Shown here piece after piece: positions 35,513 through 47,500 of a stretch of 64,000 nt of DNA. Location of the stretch: the NCBI GenBank assembly GCA_034008185.1, contig CM067095.1:7610610-7674609 (forward strand), read 5' to 3'. The translations under genes were made by a program, and so were the position numbers. Each line of letters opens with the position of its first letter. Within the stretch, counting starts at the first letter, position 1. Under the pieces are notes generated by a model. The model had not been told where the DNA came from and made no database searches. It was given only the letters and a program-made list of their open reading frames with translations. The DNA is from Gorsachius magnificus. Lineage: Eukaryota; Chordata; Aves; Pelecaniformes; Ardeidae.

Positions 35513-37048
35513 GTGAAATAAAAGAACAAAATTAAGCAAAGCAATAACAGAAAGAATGTTTAACTCCTGCTATAAGTAAAATCCTACAAAATCTTAAATT
35601 ATAATGTCAGCTTTCAACCACATTAATATTTGTGGCTGAATATGACACAAATTGGAGCAAGTTATTATTTCTGTATTAAAGCTACACCAAGCTGGTCTTA
35701 CACGTAAACTGTGTTGAAAAATTAGTAACTTGTTCAAATTATGTACTGGTTGTAAGTGATAATACCAGGCTGGAAGTGGTATTCTCGCAAGCATGTCGTA
35801 GGAAGTTAGCTTTTTTGTCTCCTGGCTTAGTTTGAGCTTAATTGTAAAATGAAAGAGCTTTAAATGGGTCTGCCTTTGTATATTAATTGTTGAGTGCATA
35901 GAATTAATGTAGAGGACACTGTTTTTTGAAAGGTTTTACTCAGCGATAATGGATTTTGAGAAAGGTGTCTAAATGTTACAAAAAATGGGATCTGGATAGC
36001 TGATGGGGGTACCGAACAGCTTAAGTTTCTGCACAGAATAATACTTTTTGTGCACTTCCCATATAGAAAGATATCTAAACTATTTTGGTTTAAAAAAGCG
36101 AGAAGAATTAGATTCACTGAAGGGAAATTACTGTTACAATCATGCTGACTTCTAGGAAAGCCTTTTATTTTACCAAAATGGCTGTGTATTCAGCAGCAGA
36201 ACTTCTGTGAATGTCTGGAGGACTGTGAGGCTCTTACACTGAAGCACCCGATATCTGTGGTTTTTAACAGTGCAGATGGAGCCTCCTAATCAAAACTAAA
36301 TTTATTACATGATGCCAAGTATTACCTTGCCAAGTCAACTTGTGTCCCTGGGCTAGGTTCTCATACTGTTGTTGAAGTGGTATGCTATCTTACTGCACAA
36401 GAGAGCCCATTAGGACAAGTCAAGGAGTAAGGTAATTACTGGGTGTAGAGCGAGAAGAGTTGGGACATGAAGAGCTGTGAACTGCCTACTCTCAGAAGGG
36501 AGCTTCAGTTCTTTCCGCCACTCTCATACAGCAGGTTTGACTGCTTGACAGCTGATTCCCAGTGAAGGGTTTGCAGCGTGGTCAAACATGTCTTTTTTGA
36601 TACAGCTTCTCAGACGTAGCTGGAGCACAGCTTCCAAGTGAGGTGCATGTTGAGCAGCAAGGATAGCTACTTAATTAACTGTGTGATACAATGCTGAGTG
36701 AAGTAGTGGCTGAGCAGCAGCACTATGTTGCCATCAAGTGGTAAATGCTTTGATATCTATATAGTCAGAGTGATCATGGCTGGCTAGCATCCACTGAATG
36801 AAGAAAAAATAATATATGAAAAGAAATTGTCTGCTTTTCATTTCTTTGTGTTATCCCTATCTCTTTACTCATGATTGATCAAGTGAGATTGTCTCTTGCT
36901 CACTTATTGTTTGAATGAAAGATCTGAAGAAGCAAATTTTCAAATAATGCACTTATGGTATGACTTGTGAAAGAACTTGAATTATAGTCTTTCCCTCAGA
37001 CACAGCTTTAGCAAAAATGACATGAAAAATATATTTTCTCTTTACCAG
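35513..37048 (+). other. Intron between RIMBP2-like exons c and d
   Basis: This 1.5-kb AT-rich sequence has no recognised repeat. The acceptor is CTCTTTACCAG. Confidence 0.6.
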
Positions 37049-37273
37049 GATGTCAGCCCTTCAACTTCATTGACATTGCCATCCAATAACACTGCTGTCA
37101 TCACAAAAACAATTACCAGAACAGTTCCTCTAAAGCAGAAAATGCACTTTGTCAACATTAAGGCCCAGCATCTGCAAAATATCAACAAACAATCCAAAAG
37201 TATAAAAGATCTGGAGATCCAACTGCTGCAATTGGAGTGCAAAGAACTCAAAAATCAGCTAGGATGCCTGAGG
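37049..37273 (+). CDS. RIMBP2: RIMBP2-like exon d: N-terminal coiled coil
   Basis: This 225-nt, phase 0/0 exon has donor AGG|GTAGGT. The first 30 residues are Ser/Thr-rich and probably disordered. Residues 36-75 are a predicted heptad-like helix containing AQHLQNINKQSKSIKDLEIQ and LECKELKNQL. The corresponding RIMBP1 segment, as I recall it, has an alanine-rich helix followed by KDKQIAALQRECRELQARL, so the order and spacing agree. I infer RIMBP2 from synteny. No SH3 or fibronectin fold is encoded here. Confidence 0.72.
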
Positions 37274-37981
37274 GTAGGTAAAAATCCAGTTCTGTTCTTA
37301 ATATTGAACTGTGCTGGTAGTTTATTCATAGAGATGTTAAAAACAAGTAGAAAGAAAAAAATGTTTTTCTGATCAGTTTCCATCCAAACAAAAAGCTTAT
37401 TGATATCAAATATTTTGTAAATTATCATGCCTAGAAGAGAGTTTGGGTCTGAATTCACAATACTTCTGGTTTAGCTTCAAGTTAAGACTTTCACTAAGGA
37501 TATAAACTTGTACTGTGGATTACTGAGTGGCATTCCTATAATTCTTAGTTACTAGCATCAGCCTCTTCTCAGCATTGTCCTCCACTAATTTTGTGCCCTG
37601 CCAGCAGTGTCTCTGCACCCTTTGTTACAGCAACATATCATGTAAGAGCAACTTCTTTCAGTTCCCAAAGGTTGGAATTGCCCAAGTTGTTTTCTACCTC
37701 AGCCTACCCTGGCTTGATTAATAGCCAGAGGAAGTTTACTAAGCATGTAGTATTAGGGTACTCAAAGTGTAGGATGTTGTGCTGCTGATGGTATGGAGAG
37801 ACATCTTGCTTTCTAGGTGGCAGAGGATTATTAAATTAAGCACAAAAAGTCACCTGCATAAATACAGATACATGGCTATAGCAGATGTTCTTGTTTAGCT
37901 ATAAATTCAGCTATGACAAATCATATGTTACTATCACCATATATTTGAGAAAACAGAGATTCAAAATTTCCTGTCATGCAG
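37274..37981 (+). other. Intron between RIMBP2-like exons d and e
   Basis: This 708-nt intron has no repeats. The acceptor is TTTCCTGTCATGCAG. Confidence 0.75.
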
Positions 37982-38116
37982 GAAGGGCTGATGGGGCAGA
38001 AGCCAGGCGACATGGAGGAGTTACTGAAACAATCTCAGAAAGAGCTGTTGTGGCTTCAGAGACAACTGTCCTTTATCTCCACAGGAGGCCCTGTGTGTGC
38101 TTTGGCAACTAGCAAG
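37982..38116 (+). CDS. RIMBP2: RIMBP2-like exon e: conserved LQRQ coiled-coil block
   Basis: This 135-nt, phase 0/0 exon has donor AAG|GTGAGC. It encodes EGLMGQKPGDMEELLKQSQK, then ELLWLQRQLSFISTGGP and VCALATSK. The stretch DMEELLKQSQKELLWLQRQL aligns without gaps to RIMBP1 DFDRLLRESQREVLRLQRQI (from memory). This is the strongest family evidence in the cluster. The following exon was not identified with confidence. Confidence 0.78.
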
Positions 38117-39332
38117 GTGAGCTCCTTTGTTATTTTTTTAAGGCTACCTTACTGTACAAAGTGGAATCAGGAAGGGAAGAGTTTATCGTCGTTTTGGTTT
38201 GTTTTATGAAAACAATGCACTGCAAGATTTATTTTTCATACTAAAGGTACTAAGAGGAAGATTCATCTTTTAGGATGTATTTTAAATAATTATGTCGTGT
38301 AATTCAGAAAGACTGGAAAGAACGTGAAATTCATTATGGCCTGTTAAAGGTTACACGGTTAAAATGGCATTTCATAGAGGTCTATCGTATACAGAAAGAT
38401 GTCTTATGTTTTATCTCTTTTTTTTAAGAAAACTGTCTATCAGAAGGTAGGATCATTATATTGGGATTGTTATTCTGGGGGGATTTCTTGGCCTGGCATA
38501 CAGAACAGTAATTCCCTTTCTTCTCTCAGTAGCACTGTTGTATATGCGTTCCTAGTTACCAGCAGCCATCATCAGCATAGCTGCATCCAGCCCTGAACAG
38601 GCAAAAAATACCATCAAGCTGTATTATAATTTGGCCATATAAACTACTGAATTAACAATAAATTGTTTATGTTAACAATGTCCCAACATCTTACAGTTCC
38701 AGTAAAATGTGAGGTCTCATCTGCTGTGGCATAAGTCGAACATGTCAAGTTTTGATGACTTGAGTTTCTAAACATTTACTTGAGATAAAGAATATGTTTT
38801 AAAATCTTCATAGCAGTACATCTGTGCTGATAATTTAAAAAATTAGTTGCTATTTTATTTTCAGTGACTTAATTAAATTTATTCATATAATTTTTCATAT
38901 TTTAAAAACAAGATTTCCAGAAAACTTATAATTTACATATTTTATACATATATATCCCCAACACACCCATGTACAGATACACGTTTTAAATCTACCTATG
39001 AAAAAGAATGAGAAGAATTGGTTTGGTTCAGTGTAACACACTAATAATGCCATTTTACAGTGACCTGACTTATTTTCAAGTATCAAGTTAGCTTAGCAAA
39101 TTTTTGTTTTGTTTGTACAAATGCACATAAGGCAATAGATATGTTCATCTAGTCTCCAGCCTAGACAAGACAGATTTCCAAAATGTGTCACCTGGAATGT
39201 TCTGGTGTCACTTTGTGTCATGTGCTGCAGATATGCATTTGTTGCTGAAGCACAGTATGGTAAGTGTCGATACAGTCATAGTCAGAAGGAACGTTTGTAT
39301 CTGAAGCTTGTATGTAGCTCCACTGAGGAGGG

Positions 39333-39372
39333 AAAAAAAATATCTAACTTGCCAAAATTAGATATTTTTTTT
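39333..39372. repeat. Perfect inverted repeat, 15-bp arms, 10-nt loop
   Basis: Arm AAAAAAAATATCTAA (39333-39347) is the exact reverse complement of TTAGATATTTTTTTT (39358-39372). Confidence 0.9.
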
Positions 39373-40610
39373 AAGACAGATGAAAAAAATTTCTGCCACA
39401 AACTGGTTATCAAAGTAAGAGTGCACTTGCCTGATGATTAAAACCATAATCTAATCTGGGAATGAACATATGATCCTGAGTAGGAACAACTTTTCTCTCC
39501 AAAAATACCAGAGTTTTGTTGTTGCCACTACAGTCATGAGTAATCTCAGGAAAGGTCTTTTGGGGCTGAGATTTGTACAAAAGAGTGGTCTTGGATACCT
39601 TATTTTTAGATTTTGGACTTTTCATTCAGAAAACTGTAGTCTTTCTAGAATGTGCCAAGGTAGACCTTCAGAAAGCACACATTGTCTAGAACCCTTTTCC
39701 TCTTTTTTTTTTTTTCTCAATATCACAAAACCAAGGATCAGCTTTTTAGTTGTTGCATTTATATAACGAGGGACAGGTTTTTCAGAAGCAATCAGACTTT
39801 GAAGATCACACTGTGATACTCTGCACCATACTTTAATTCTAAACCTCTGAAGAGAAATGCTTTTCATCCAAAGGAGAGTGGTGGTACTCACTGTTGCTGG
39901 AAGCTTTTTGGGTAATGATCGTAATAAGATGCTCAAGCAGATTGATGATTGGGAACTAGAATATCCAGAAATATAGGCAATGCCATTTTGAAGGATTCCT
40001 TAGCTGGTTAGTAAACATCATAGTTCAAGGTTCAAATTTATCATGGACTGGAAATCCAGGTACGCCAAAACTTGAGAAAGAGATCATCTGACGAGTCCCT
40101 CTTCCATGGCTCTTAATGCTTTCCAGTGAAACATCTGATGGTGATGGTATTCTCAGGGTATTCTCCATGCATTTCAACTTAATAAAGAAGTATTAGGCTT
40201 TGGGGAAAATCTAGCTCCTTTTGTTAATGCCAAACTTTTCTGAAAATTCGCCTCCTCTTCCTCATTATGCCTGTTAGTAAAACTGGGGGGGGAAGACTGG
40301 TATTTGAAAAGGAACTGTAAATTAATGTTGCATGGACACTTAGTTTTGGGGATAAAGGGGAGACATTATTAAATGGAGAGATGTATTTATGCAGATACTT
40401 TAACAGAATTCCATAAAATAGTGCCTTGAGAGTGCAATATTTCCTTCCCCTGTTTAACACTGAAAGGAAAATATGGAAGTTCCACTCACTAGAACTTCAT
40501 ATGTTTTCTTGATAATTTAACTTACACCAGCCTTAAGAATTCAGTTATGTTACAGTGAATGCACTCCCAAAGTGGTCAGATTCTGTGAGTCAGGTCATCT
40601 CTGCTTGGAG

Positions 40611-40632
40611 GGGTGGGTGGGGTGGGGTGGGG
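40611..40632 (+). promoter_or_regulatory. G-quadruplex-type motif
   Basis: Five guanine runs of three or four separated by single T residues (GGGTGGGTGGGGTGGGG and one more run) fit the classical G4 pattern. The motif lies about 85 bp before a candidate exon and about 800 bp before the promoter-like block. Confidence 0.75.
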
Positions 40633-40716
40633 AGAAAAAAAAAAGGAGGGGGAAAGATTAAAGCTAGATTTTTGAAAAATTATTTATTTAAAATCTTTAC
40701 CTGTACCCCCTTACAG

Positions 40717-40830
40717 TGTCTCCCTCTAGTTGCTGGGGAGATGGTTGTTGCATACTTAGAAGTTTTGTGTGAATATATTGTACACCGTTTTCTTGAGAAG
40801 AGGAAAGATAGAATGGTTAGGATGCTCCAG
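40717..40830 (+). CDS. Candidate exon, phase 0/0
   Basis: This 114-nt open segment lies between a good acceptor (TGTACCCCCTTACAG) and donor (CAG|GTAATC), in the phase shared by the RIMBP2-like exons. It would encode 38 residues, from CLPLVAGEMVVAYLEVLCEY to RMVRMLQ. I recognise no family, and it does not resemble the RIMBP1 region expected next. It could be an alternative exon or chance. Confidence 0.28.
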
Positions 40831-40979
40831 GTAATCTGTCTTAATACCCTTCTGCATTTGAGTTTCTAAGCCTTCCATTGGGCAGGCTTGGGAGTGAAAA
40901 AAAAATTGCAGCTCACATTTACAGTTCATTGGTTCGTGCCAGTAGGCCACAGATGACCTACTGAGAAGATCCTGTGATA

Positions 40980-41429
40980 GCATTACTTGGAGGTAAAATA
41001 AAATCTCCCAACACCCGCCTCCCCCCCTGCCCCCCCGACTGAAACACACCCTTGCTGCGATCCCACTTGCTGCTTGTCAGCTCCTGTCCGTGCTCCCTGC
41101 TGCTGTGTCGGGGTTAATACTATGTGAAAGAGAAACTGGCAAATAGGGAAAGCCATCTTTGTGTGCGTATGTGTGTGCGAGCACTGCTGTTTCATAGGCT
41201 CTGGCAGCTGCTGCATGGCCGATGATGCTTGCTCTCTCTTTTTCACCCTGCCTCCCTGCAGACAACTAATGAATCATTTCTAGCCTGAATACTAGCGGTG
41301 CAAACACACCAATGCTGCTGCTGCTGCCGACGCTGCCGCCTTTCTCTACAAGGTTGTAATTTGACACAGTAGACTGCAGTTCTCTCTCGACAATGATCTT
41401 GCTGAACATTGGAAGCACTTGATTTGAAG
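40980..41429 (+). promoter_or_regulatory. RIMBP2: Promoter and noncoding first exon, probably short-form RIMBP2
   Basis: This GC-richer block with CpGs contains C-runs (41021-41037), a GT-rich tract (41160-41180) and a CTG/CCG trinucleotide stretch (about 41314-41340). It ends in TTTGAAG|GTATGC, a strong donor at 41429. The preceding sequence has no long ATG frame on the + strand, which fits a 5' UTR exon. I infer that it serves RIMBP2 because no other gene is expected between STX2 and RIMBP2. The start site cannot be placed. Confidence 0.42.
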
Positions 41430-44400
41430 GTATGCTGAGATTTCACCCTTTCTAAAAATAGCTATTTCTGTTAAATGCTTTACGGGCCAAATGAGGGTGG
41501 GAGGGCTGAAGATTTGTAGGGGGTGTGTGGGGGAGAATCCTCTGTTTAGTTAGCAGTAATGCAGCAGTAACTCTTATCGGAGGCAGACAAACTTTATTAT
41601 TCTGCTGCAATTTGATGATGCCCTTCACTGGATCTTTTCTTCTAGGTGCTGCTTTAGAATAATAAAATGTGTTAGTTTCAGGCACGAGCACTAGGTAAAG
41701 GGATTAAACTCTTGCTAGATTATTCCATCGTCCCTCCTATTGATGTTTAATCTGATGTCATTTTCCAATCACTTTTAAGGTTTCCAAAAAAATAAATACT
41801 ATATTGACAGGTTTGATGGTGCCATGTTTTTTCTCTTTATTAGTCTCTGTGGGCAAAGTTAGTAATTATACTGGCCGGCAGCTCCCCCCCAAGCCCCCAA
41901 GCATGGTGCATATTCACAGTATCTGTTTGCTTTGCAGATGTATATTGTCATGTCATGTCATGGCAAAGTCATCGGTGTGATTACTCTTCCATACAGATAT
42001 TGTTAATGAAATGATATGTGTTTTTTGTCTGGCATCTAATGCTAAATTAGACTAATTGCAAGTAAATATCCTTTTTTGGTAGAAGGGAGAGATGTTCTGC
42101 AGCTATATATATATATGGGCACACTATACATAGCAGTATTTGTGGGAAGGATGTTATGTATATGAGTATGTAGAACAGAATAATAACATTTTATTATAGC
42201 ATATGCATATAAATACCAGCTAATTAGTTAGTACGTACCAGTATGCTGTGCTCAGTATTATAGGAGATATTGCAGGTTTTTTTATTAACCCTTTTCAAAA
42301 TTGGCTATTTCCTGTAGCATTGGGCAGAGAAGGTATGTCTTCCCAAGAGTGATGTGATGGTCAACATGGTCATGGTACAATTTTAACTGAAGAAAATATA
42401 AGTGCATATGAAGGCTTTGGTTTTTCTTTTTAAGCTCCTGCTGTCTGTTATTTTAATGGTAAACCACTGACTGGGCTTTTTTGTCCAGTGCAGGTAGTGA
42501 TGCAGAGTTTATACATAAAATAACTCAGCAGAATAACTTATTAATGAGTCTCGCCACTGCATCTAGTAAATACAGAGTCTGCTCCTTTAAGTGATTGGAT
42601 ATATTTTGAAGAAATACCTAAAATCAAAGCCATTGATATTAAGGTTAAGAATTGCACCGTGTATGTTGAGGCAGGGAAAGAATAGTATGATTGCCATTAT
42701 CAAAATATAAATAAGGACTATTGCTTAGCAAGATAGAAGAGCTTCCTTAAAACAGCATGAAATATTGAAACACAGACCAAGTAGTACAGTGGAAATTAAA
42801 GCATCTCCATAAACTCAATACAATAAATATCAGTATACATGAACTGATATGAAACTTACTGTAGTTACCTTAGATTTCAGCTTTTTTGATCAGGAGGTGT
42901 TACATTTTTATTAGAGGAGGGCTTTCAAGTCTACCAAGCTGACAAATGAGGAAGGCAATTCAGATCAAATCTTACAGATGTCAGCCAGGATTCACCACTG
43001 TAGACATCCTTTGAAATACATACTTCTAGTACCTTAAAGGAGGGTGTTGGATCTTTTATAGGTGACTGTTATTTTTGTTAAAGAGATCTGGTGGGTCCTG
43101 AACAGTGGCTTTGTGCATGCTACTTTCTTTTTCATAGGAAAAAGACCTACTCTAAATGAAACTAGTGAAGCAGTCATGCTGCCTGCAGTCTAGAGAGCAA
43201 CGCTGATTTTTTGTAGCTATATGTCTGCATGGGTTCCAACCTGCTAACATACAGCATGACTGTATGCTCGAGGCAGTGAGCAGAGGTGCAGCGTTATTAC
43301 ATACAACTTTATATATTTGGAGTGTACCTGGAGCACCTTTTTGAGAAATTTAATGTGTTGACATTTCTAGAAGTGTAACCAAATTAGAGCTTTAAAATGG
43401 CATATGGTTTTTAGGGATAGGAAAAGTGAGATAGAACAAAATATGGGACAGTGCAGTGCCACAGATTTCTGCATGAAAATAATCTGAATACCTGATACAT
43501 GCTACTCTGGTTAACTGACAATTGCAAGCTCAGAAATCTTCAGCATCTCTGTGTGGCCAATCTGGTACTAATACAAGCTAGGTATGTAGTTTTGCATATA
43601 TACAAAATATCTATCTCTTTGAATGTCAGCTCATTCTATTTTAAATATGTGTTAGATGTGCACACTCGCTGTAGTTTAAATAGGTGTGTGATATTGATTA
43701 TGAAATGAATGTGTAAGCACAACAGTGTTCACTCTCCTAATAGCTTATTACAAAAGTCCAAGCCTTTCTGGATTGCCAGGAGTAGAAATAAGATGCCTGT
43801 GATCACTGGATAATTAGTATCCTCTGGTACAACGGGTTTTCCTTTATGTGCGTCAAATGCCCCACCACATATCAAAATTAAATGTCCAAAATCACACTGA
43901 CTTTATTCTGAAATAAGAAACTAGTTGGTCATGCCTCACTGTTCTGTCCTTTCAATATTTATGGTGAATGAAGTATGGTTTGAAAGTAAAGGCTGTTTTT
44001 CATTTAATTGAAATTGTTATAGGCCCTTGTCGCTACTACAAAATATGTCAGAGTAGCTCACTGTTGATTTTCTAAGCTAACTGTCCACCACAGATAAGAA
44101 TTGTCATGAAGCATTGCTGACAGTAACATTTACTGCTGTTAGAATTAAAAAATATATACCAATATCATGATTAAAAATAGAATTGCAATGTAGCCACAGT
44201 GCTGGAAAAATACAGCTTCTTCAAAGCAACGTGTCATGAAACCAGTTTCTGTTCACCAGTGAAAAAGAGGGCTTTAGTCAGGCTTATTCACAGCCCAGAG
44301 TGGGCTCCTGGGAAATGGCAGTGATAACGTTACCCTGGGAGAACAGTTACTGATCTTCTGGAGCAGCTGGTTGACACTGAAGTTTGAATGTAGTCATTGA

Positions 44401-44584
44401 GGGTTTCTTTGCTAACTGTAACCATCCTGTTAAATAACATGTTGGACTCATGTTTAGAGTCTGATTGTAAAGCCACCTGTGGTTGGTATTTTGGTGAGGA
44501 AATTAGAGTGGCTTATAGGCTTGTGGGTCAACACTTTGGCTTGTGCTTGTGACACAGCATTTGATAAGGAAATCGAAGTGTGAC

Positions 44585-44690
44585 TTCTAGCTCTGCCACA
44601 AATTCTGTGAATGACAATGGGCAAAGCATTTAATATCTCTTGGGCTCTGTTCTCTTTCTGTAAATGGGAATAATAGTGAACCCTTTCCAC
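44585..44690 (+). repeat. MIR-like SINE remnant
   Basis: TTCTAGCTCTGCCACAAATT, then ATGACAATGGGCAAAGCATT, GGGCTCTGTTCTC and CTGTAAATGGGAATAATAG follow the forward MIR core in order. This is the best MIR match in the window. Confidence 0.75.
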
Positions 44691-47334
44691 TCCATTCTAC
44701 TTATTTTATCTGCTTGGAAAATGAGATCTTCAGACCAAAGCCTGTTTACTCCATTGGGATGCTCCCAATGGAGGCTTCTAGGTGCTACTTATAAATCACT
44801 TGACAGTCTGCATTGTTTGTTGATGATCTATAGAAAAATATTTCCAAGTGTCAGAAGAATCTGAATTGATTCTGAGCTGTTTGGAGTAACATTTGATTTG
44901 CTAAGCTTTCTGTTGTGCTTATGGGTATGTTCAGTTTGGAGTGAAGAGCCTAGTTTCCCTGATGGTGACAGTGGCTTGATAAAAACATTTACAGTGCAAA
45001 AGTCAGGACAGAGGAAGTGGGACCATAGGTCTGATGTTTTATTGTTTTTTAATTGTCATACAGTTTTATATTTTCTGTGTTACAAACACTTGGTTTCTAA
45101 GGCAGTAAGTATTACTATGCCAAATGTTTGATGTCATTATTATGTCAAATGTTTGTTGATTAGCAAGCAGCAGTGGTACACGATATAACCATGAAGAATC
45201 AAGGGGAAGGCATTGTGAACATAATAGTATGGCACAGTCTCTCTTTGTTCTCATCTAATGACAATTAGAAATTATCTTCCATTTTTTCTTTAAAGAAGCT
45301 CTTCCGTGTGATACCTTCCTTAAGGCCTGATCTCAGCACAGCGGGCTGATGGGCAGTCAGCATATGTACCACTTTCCTTCCATGCTCTACCTCCACTGGG
45401 ACTAGACTGATTTTTATTTTTTTTTTTCTGAGGAGCATAAACGTTTTTTATAGACAGATTCAATTAAGTTTTTACACTGGATGTGGGGAAAAATTGACAA
45501 TAATACCCACTCTTGCCAATTTTGGAAGGAAAATTTAAAAAAAACCCTTTTTGAGCCACATTAATTTGTTTAGGGTTGGCTTAGAAAAATCCTAAACTGA
45601 GACTAAATCACTCCAGAATCAGAAATTTATTCTGTGGCTTCACCATTTCAGCTCCTGCTGAATATTTCTGTACCTCCTTTTTATACAATTGAAAAATGTT
45701 ATTTGTTACTTCTGTATGGAATATCATGGTGCTTTTTCACTGATGTGGAAAGTGCATATTTAGTAAGTACATTGTCCAACTAACTTAAAAATATTCTCTG
45801 ATATTAATCAGCAGGGACTTTTATAGATCTGTGCTAGTGTACACCAGGAGCGATAGCTCAGCACAGTGTCTCTGGGAGTGTACTAATCAGCTAAACTCTT
45901 ATGGAAGACAGATAGAGTTGACGGTGCTTAGAATTCAGCTGGATGAAGCTCACAGTTGTCACTATAACAAGCAATACATGGCTGAATCTGTCCCCTTTTT
46001 ACTGCATTTCCCCTCTTCTGTGACTGTCACAGTTTTACCTATTTATTAAATCCTCATTTCTGTTCTCCCCACTTCCCTGCCCCCAATTCCACGTGCAGTT
46101 TAGAACATGAAGAATATTCTCTGTCAATTCCAGGAGTGTATTTCTTCCTTTCTCTCTTGTTTACTGCTTGCTAATTAAATTTTGTAGGTGGCAGTTTGAA
46201 ATCTTAGTGGGACGTGTCATGTGACTGCTAATGCTCTGCAGATCTCTATTACATAACCTTTAAGTAGTTTGGGAAAATGTGCTTGTGTCATACTGGGCCT
46301 GACATAAGGCTGATCGGGTTTTTTTTTGTACGATGACTGTAGAAATCTTGTGGATGGTTTGTTCTGGCACAAGATTTGTGCCCTCTGTTGTCAGGCCAAT
46401 TGCCTTATTTCTCTGAAATGCTTTGCAGTCTGCACTGTCTGCCTTTCCTGCAGGGTAGGAGAAGGGAGGGGTTAGATTTAAACAGTCTGACATGCCAGGT
46501 AATGATCAAATGAATATTAAATGCGGTATCCTAGGATCCCTTCTGTTTTCCTGATAGATTTGTTCATTTTAGTTTTGGAGTGACCAGAGTACTGAACAAA
46601 CATAGAAAACCTCTTTGTCTGTCCCCCTACCCCTTCACCTCCTACAAATCTTAATTGGGCTCTGGTGCATTATGCAAAATGAAAACATAAATCAATATAG
46701 AAGTTAAAAAAAAAATGCTATGTAGGGATGATGAATTTTTAATGCATGGTAATTCATTAGGTTGCTGTTTGCTAAAGGAGCACTTTTATAAGTGACAGCA
46801 ATATATCCACTCATAGAGTAATAGCTCCTCTTGCTTTTCCTGAACCAGCACCATCTTTTGGTCCTACTTCGCATACAGTTTCACATTTTTGTGGTCTAAA
46901 ACATTTTTATACACCATCCAATGCAGCTTAAGCACTCTGTTGTTGATGGACCAGCTCTGTGTCCTGAAGAAAGTCAGTCTCATTTTGGTTTCCTGGCCAG
47001 AATATGGGCCTTGGAGGCTGGGTCTTTTCTGTGGCTCTGACATTTGACATGGAGTGTGTCCTCAAGGAAATCACAGGAGATCTTTCTCCGTCAGTTTCGT
47101 TATCTGCTGGGAAGGCTCACTGGCAATGAGCTGTTGTAGCCTTGCTACAAAAGTTGCAGTTAAAAACTGGGAACAATTAAATGAAATTTTTGGCATTTGT
47201 TGTTTTTTTTTTTTTGTTTTAATGAAGTCAGATTTTCAAGTTCATAATTTCTTATTGAAATTTGTTGTTGTGTGAACCTGCATTTTGTTCTAGAGTAGCC
47301 CTTAGTTTGTAATAGAAATTTTCAGTAAAAGCTC

Positions 47335-47500
47335 TTTACAAAGTGCTGAAGAATGACAATTTCTCATCTGCAAAATGGACAGAATGATATCAACCATCAA
47401 TGTGCTTCAGGTTTATTTGCCCAAGATCATTCAGCAGGGTCAATGCAAATCTATGGATATTGTTTGCAGAGTCCTGTCCAACATCCATTATCTTGCTTCT
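47335..47500. repeat. Possible ancient SINE remnant
   Basis: TTTACAAAGTGCTGAAGAAT, CATCTGCAAAATGGACAGAA and TTTGCCCAAGATCATTCAGC resemble MIR-type segments, but in mixed orientation. It is therefore either two pieces or chance. Confidence 0.3.

Larger units (their letters stand above)
27775..38116 (+). other. RIMBP2: RIM-binding-protein N-terminal exon cluster (probable long-isoform RIMBP2)
   Basis: Five + strand exons at 27775-27894, 32289-32390, 35375-35512, 37049-37273 and 37982-38116 are all phase 0/0 and read as one open chain of 240 codons. The N-terminal part is lysine-rich and probably disordered. The last two exons form a coiled coil. Blocks QLECKELKNQL and KQSQKELLWLQRQL match the TSPOAP1/RIMBP1 N-terminal region (about ECRELQARL and RESQREVLRLQRQI, from memory) with the same spacing. 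Position next to STX2 points to RIMBP2. Family knowledge: RIM-binding proteins link RIM and voltage-gated Ca2+ channels at presynaptic active zones through SH3 domains, which would lie beyond the window. The canonical RIMBP2 start corresponds to a point further into the RIMBP1 protein, so these exons form an N-terminal extension. The first exon and start codon were not found. Confidence 0.72.
38117..40716 (+). other. Intron downstream of RIMBP2-like exon e
   Basis: This AT-rich sequence carries a perfect 15-bp inverted repeat at 39333-39372 and a guanine-run motif at 40611-40632. No transposon was recognised. Confidence 0.55.

Noticed and set aside
38423..38446. Possible 18-nt microexon between AAG acceptor and GTAGGA donor
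   Set aside because: It is too short to judge, and such pairs occur by chance in AT-rich introns.
41314..41340. CTG/CCG run as a coding polyleucine or polyalanine tract
   Set aside because: No long ATG frame contains it on the + strand. It fits a 5' UTR better.
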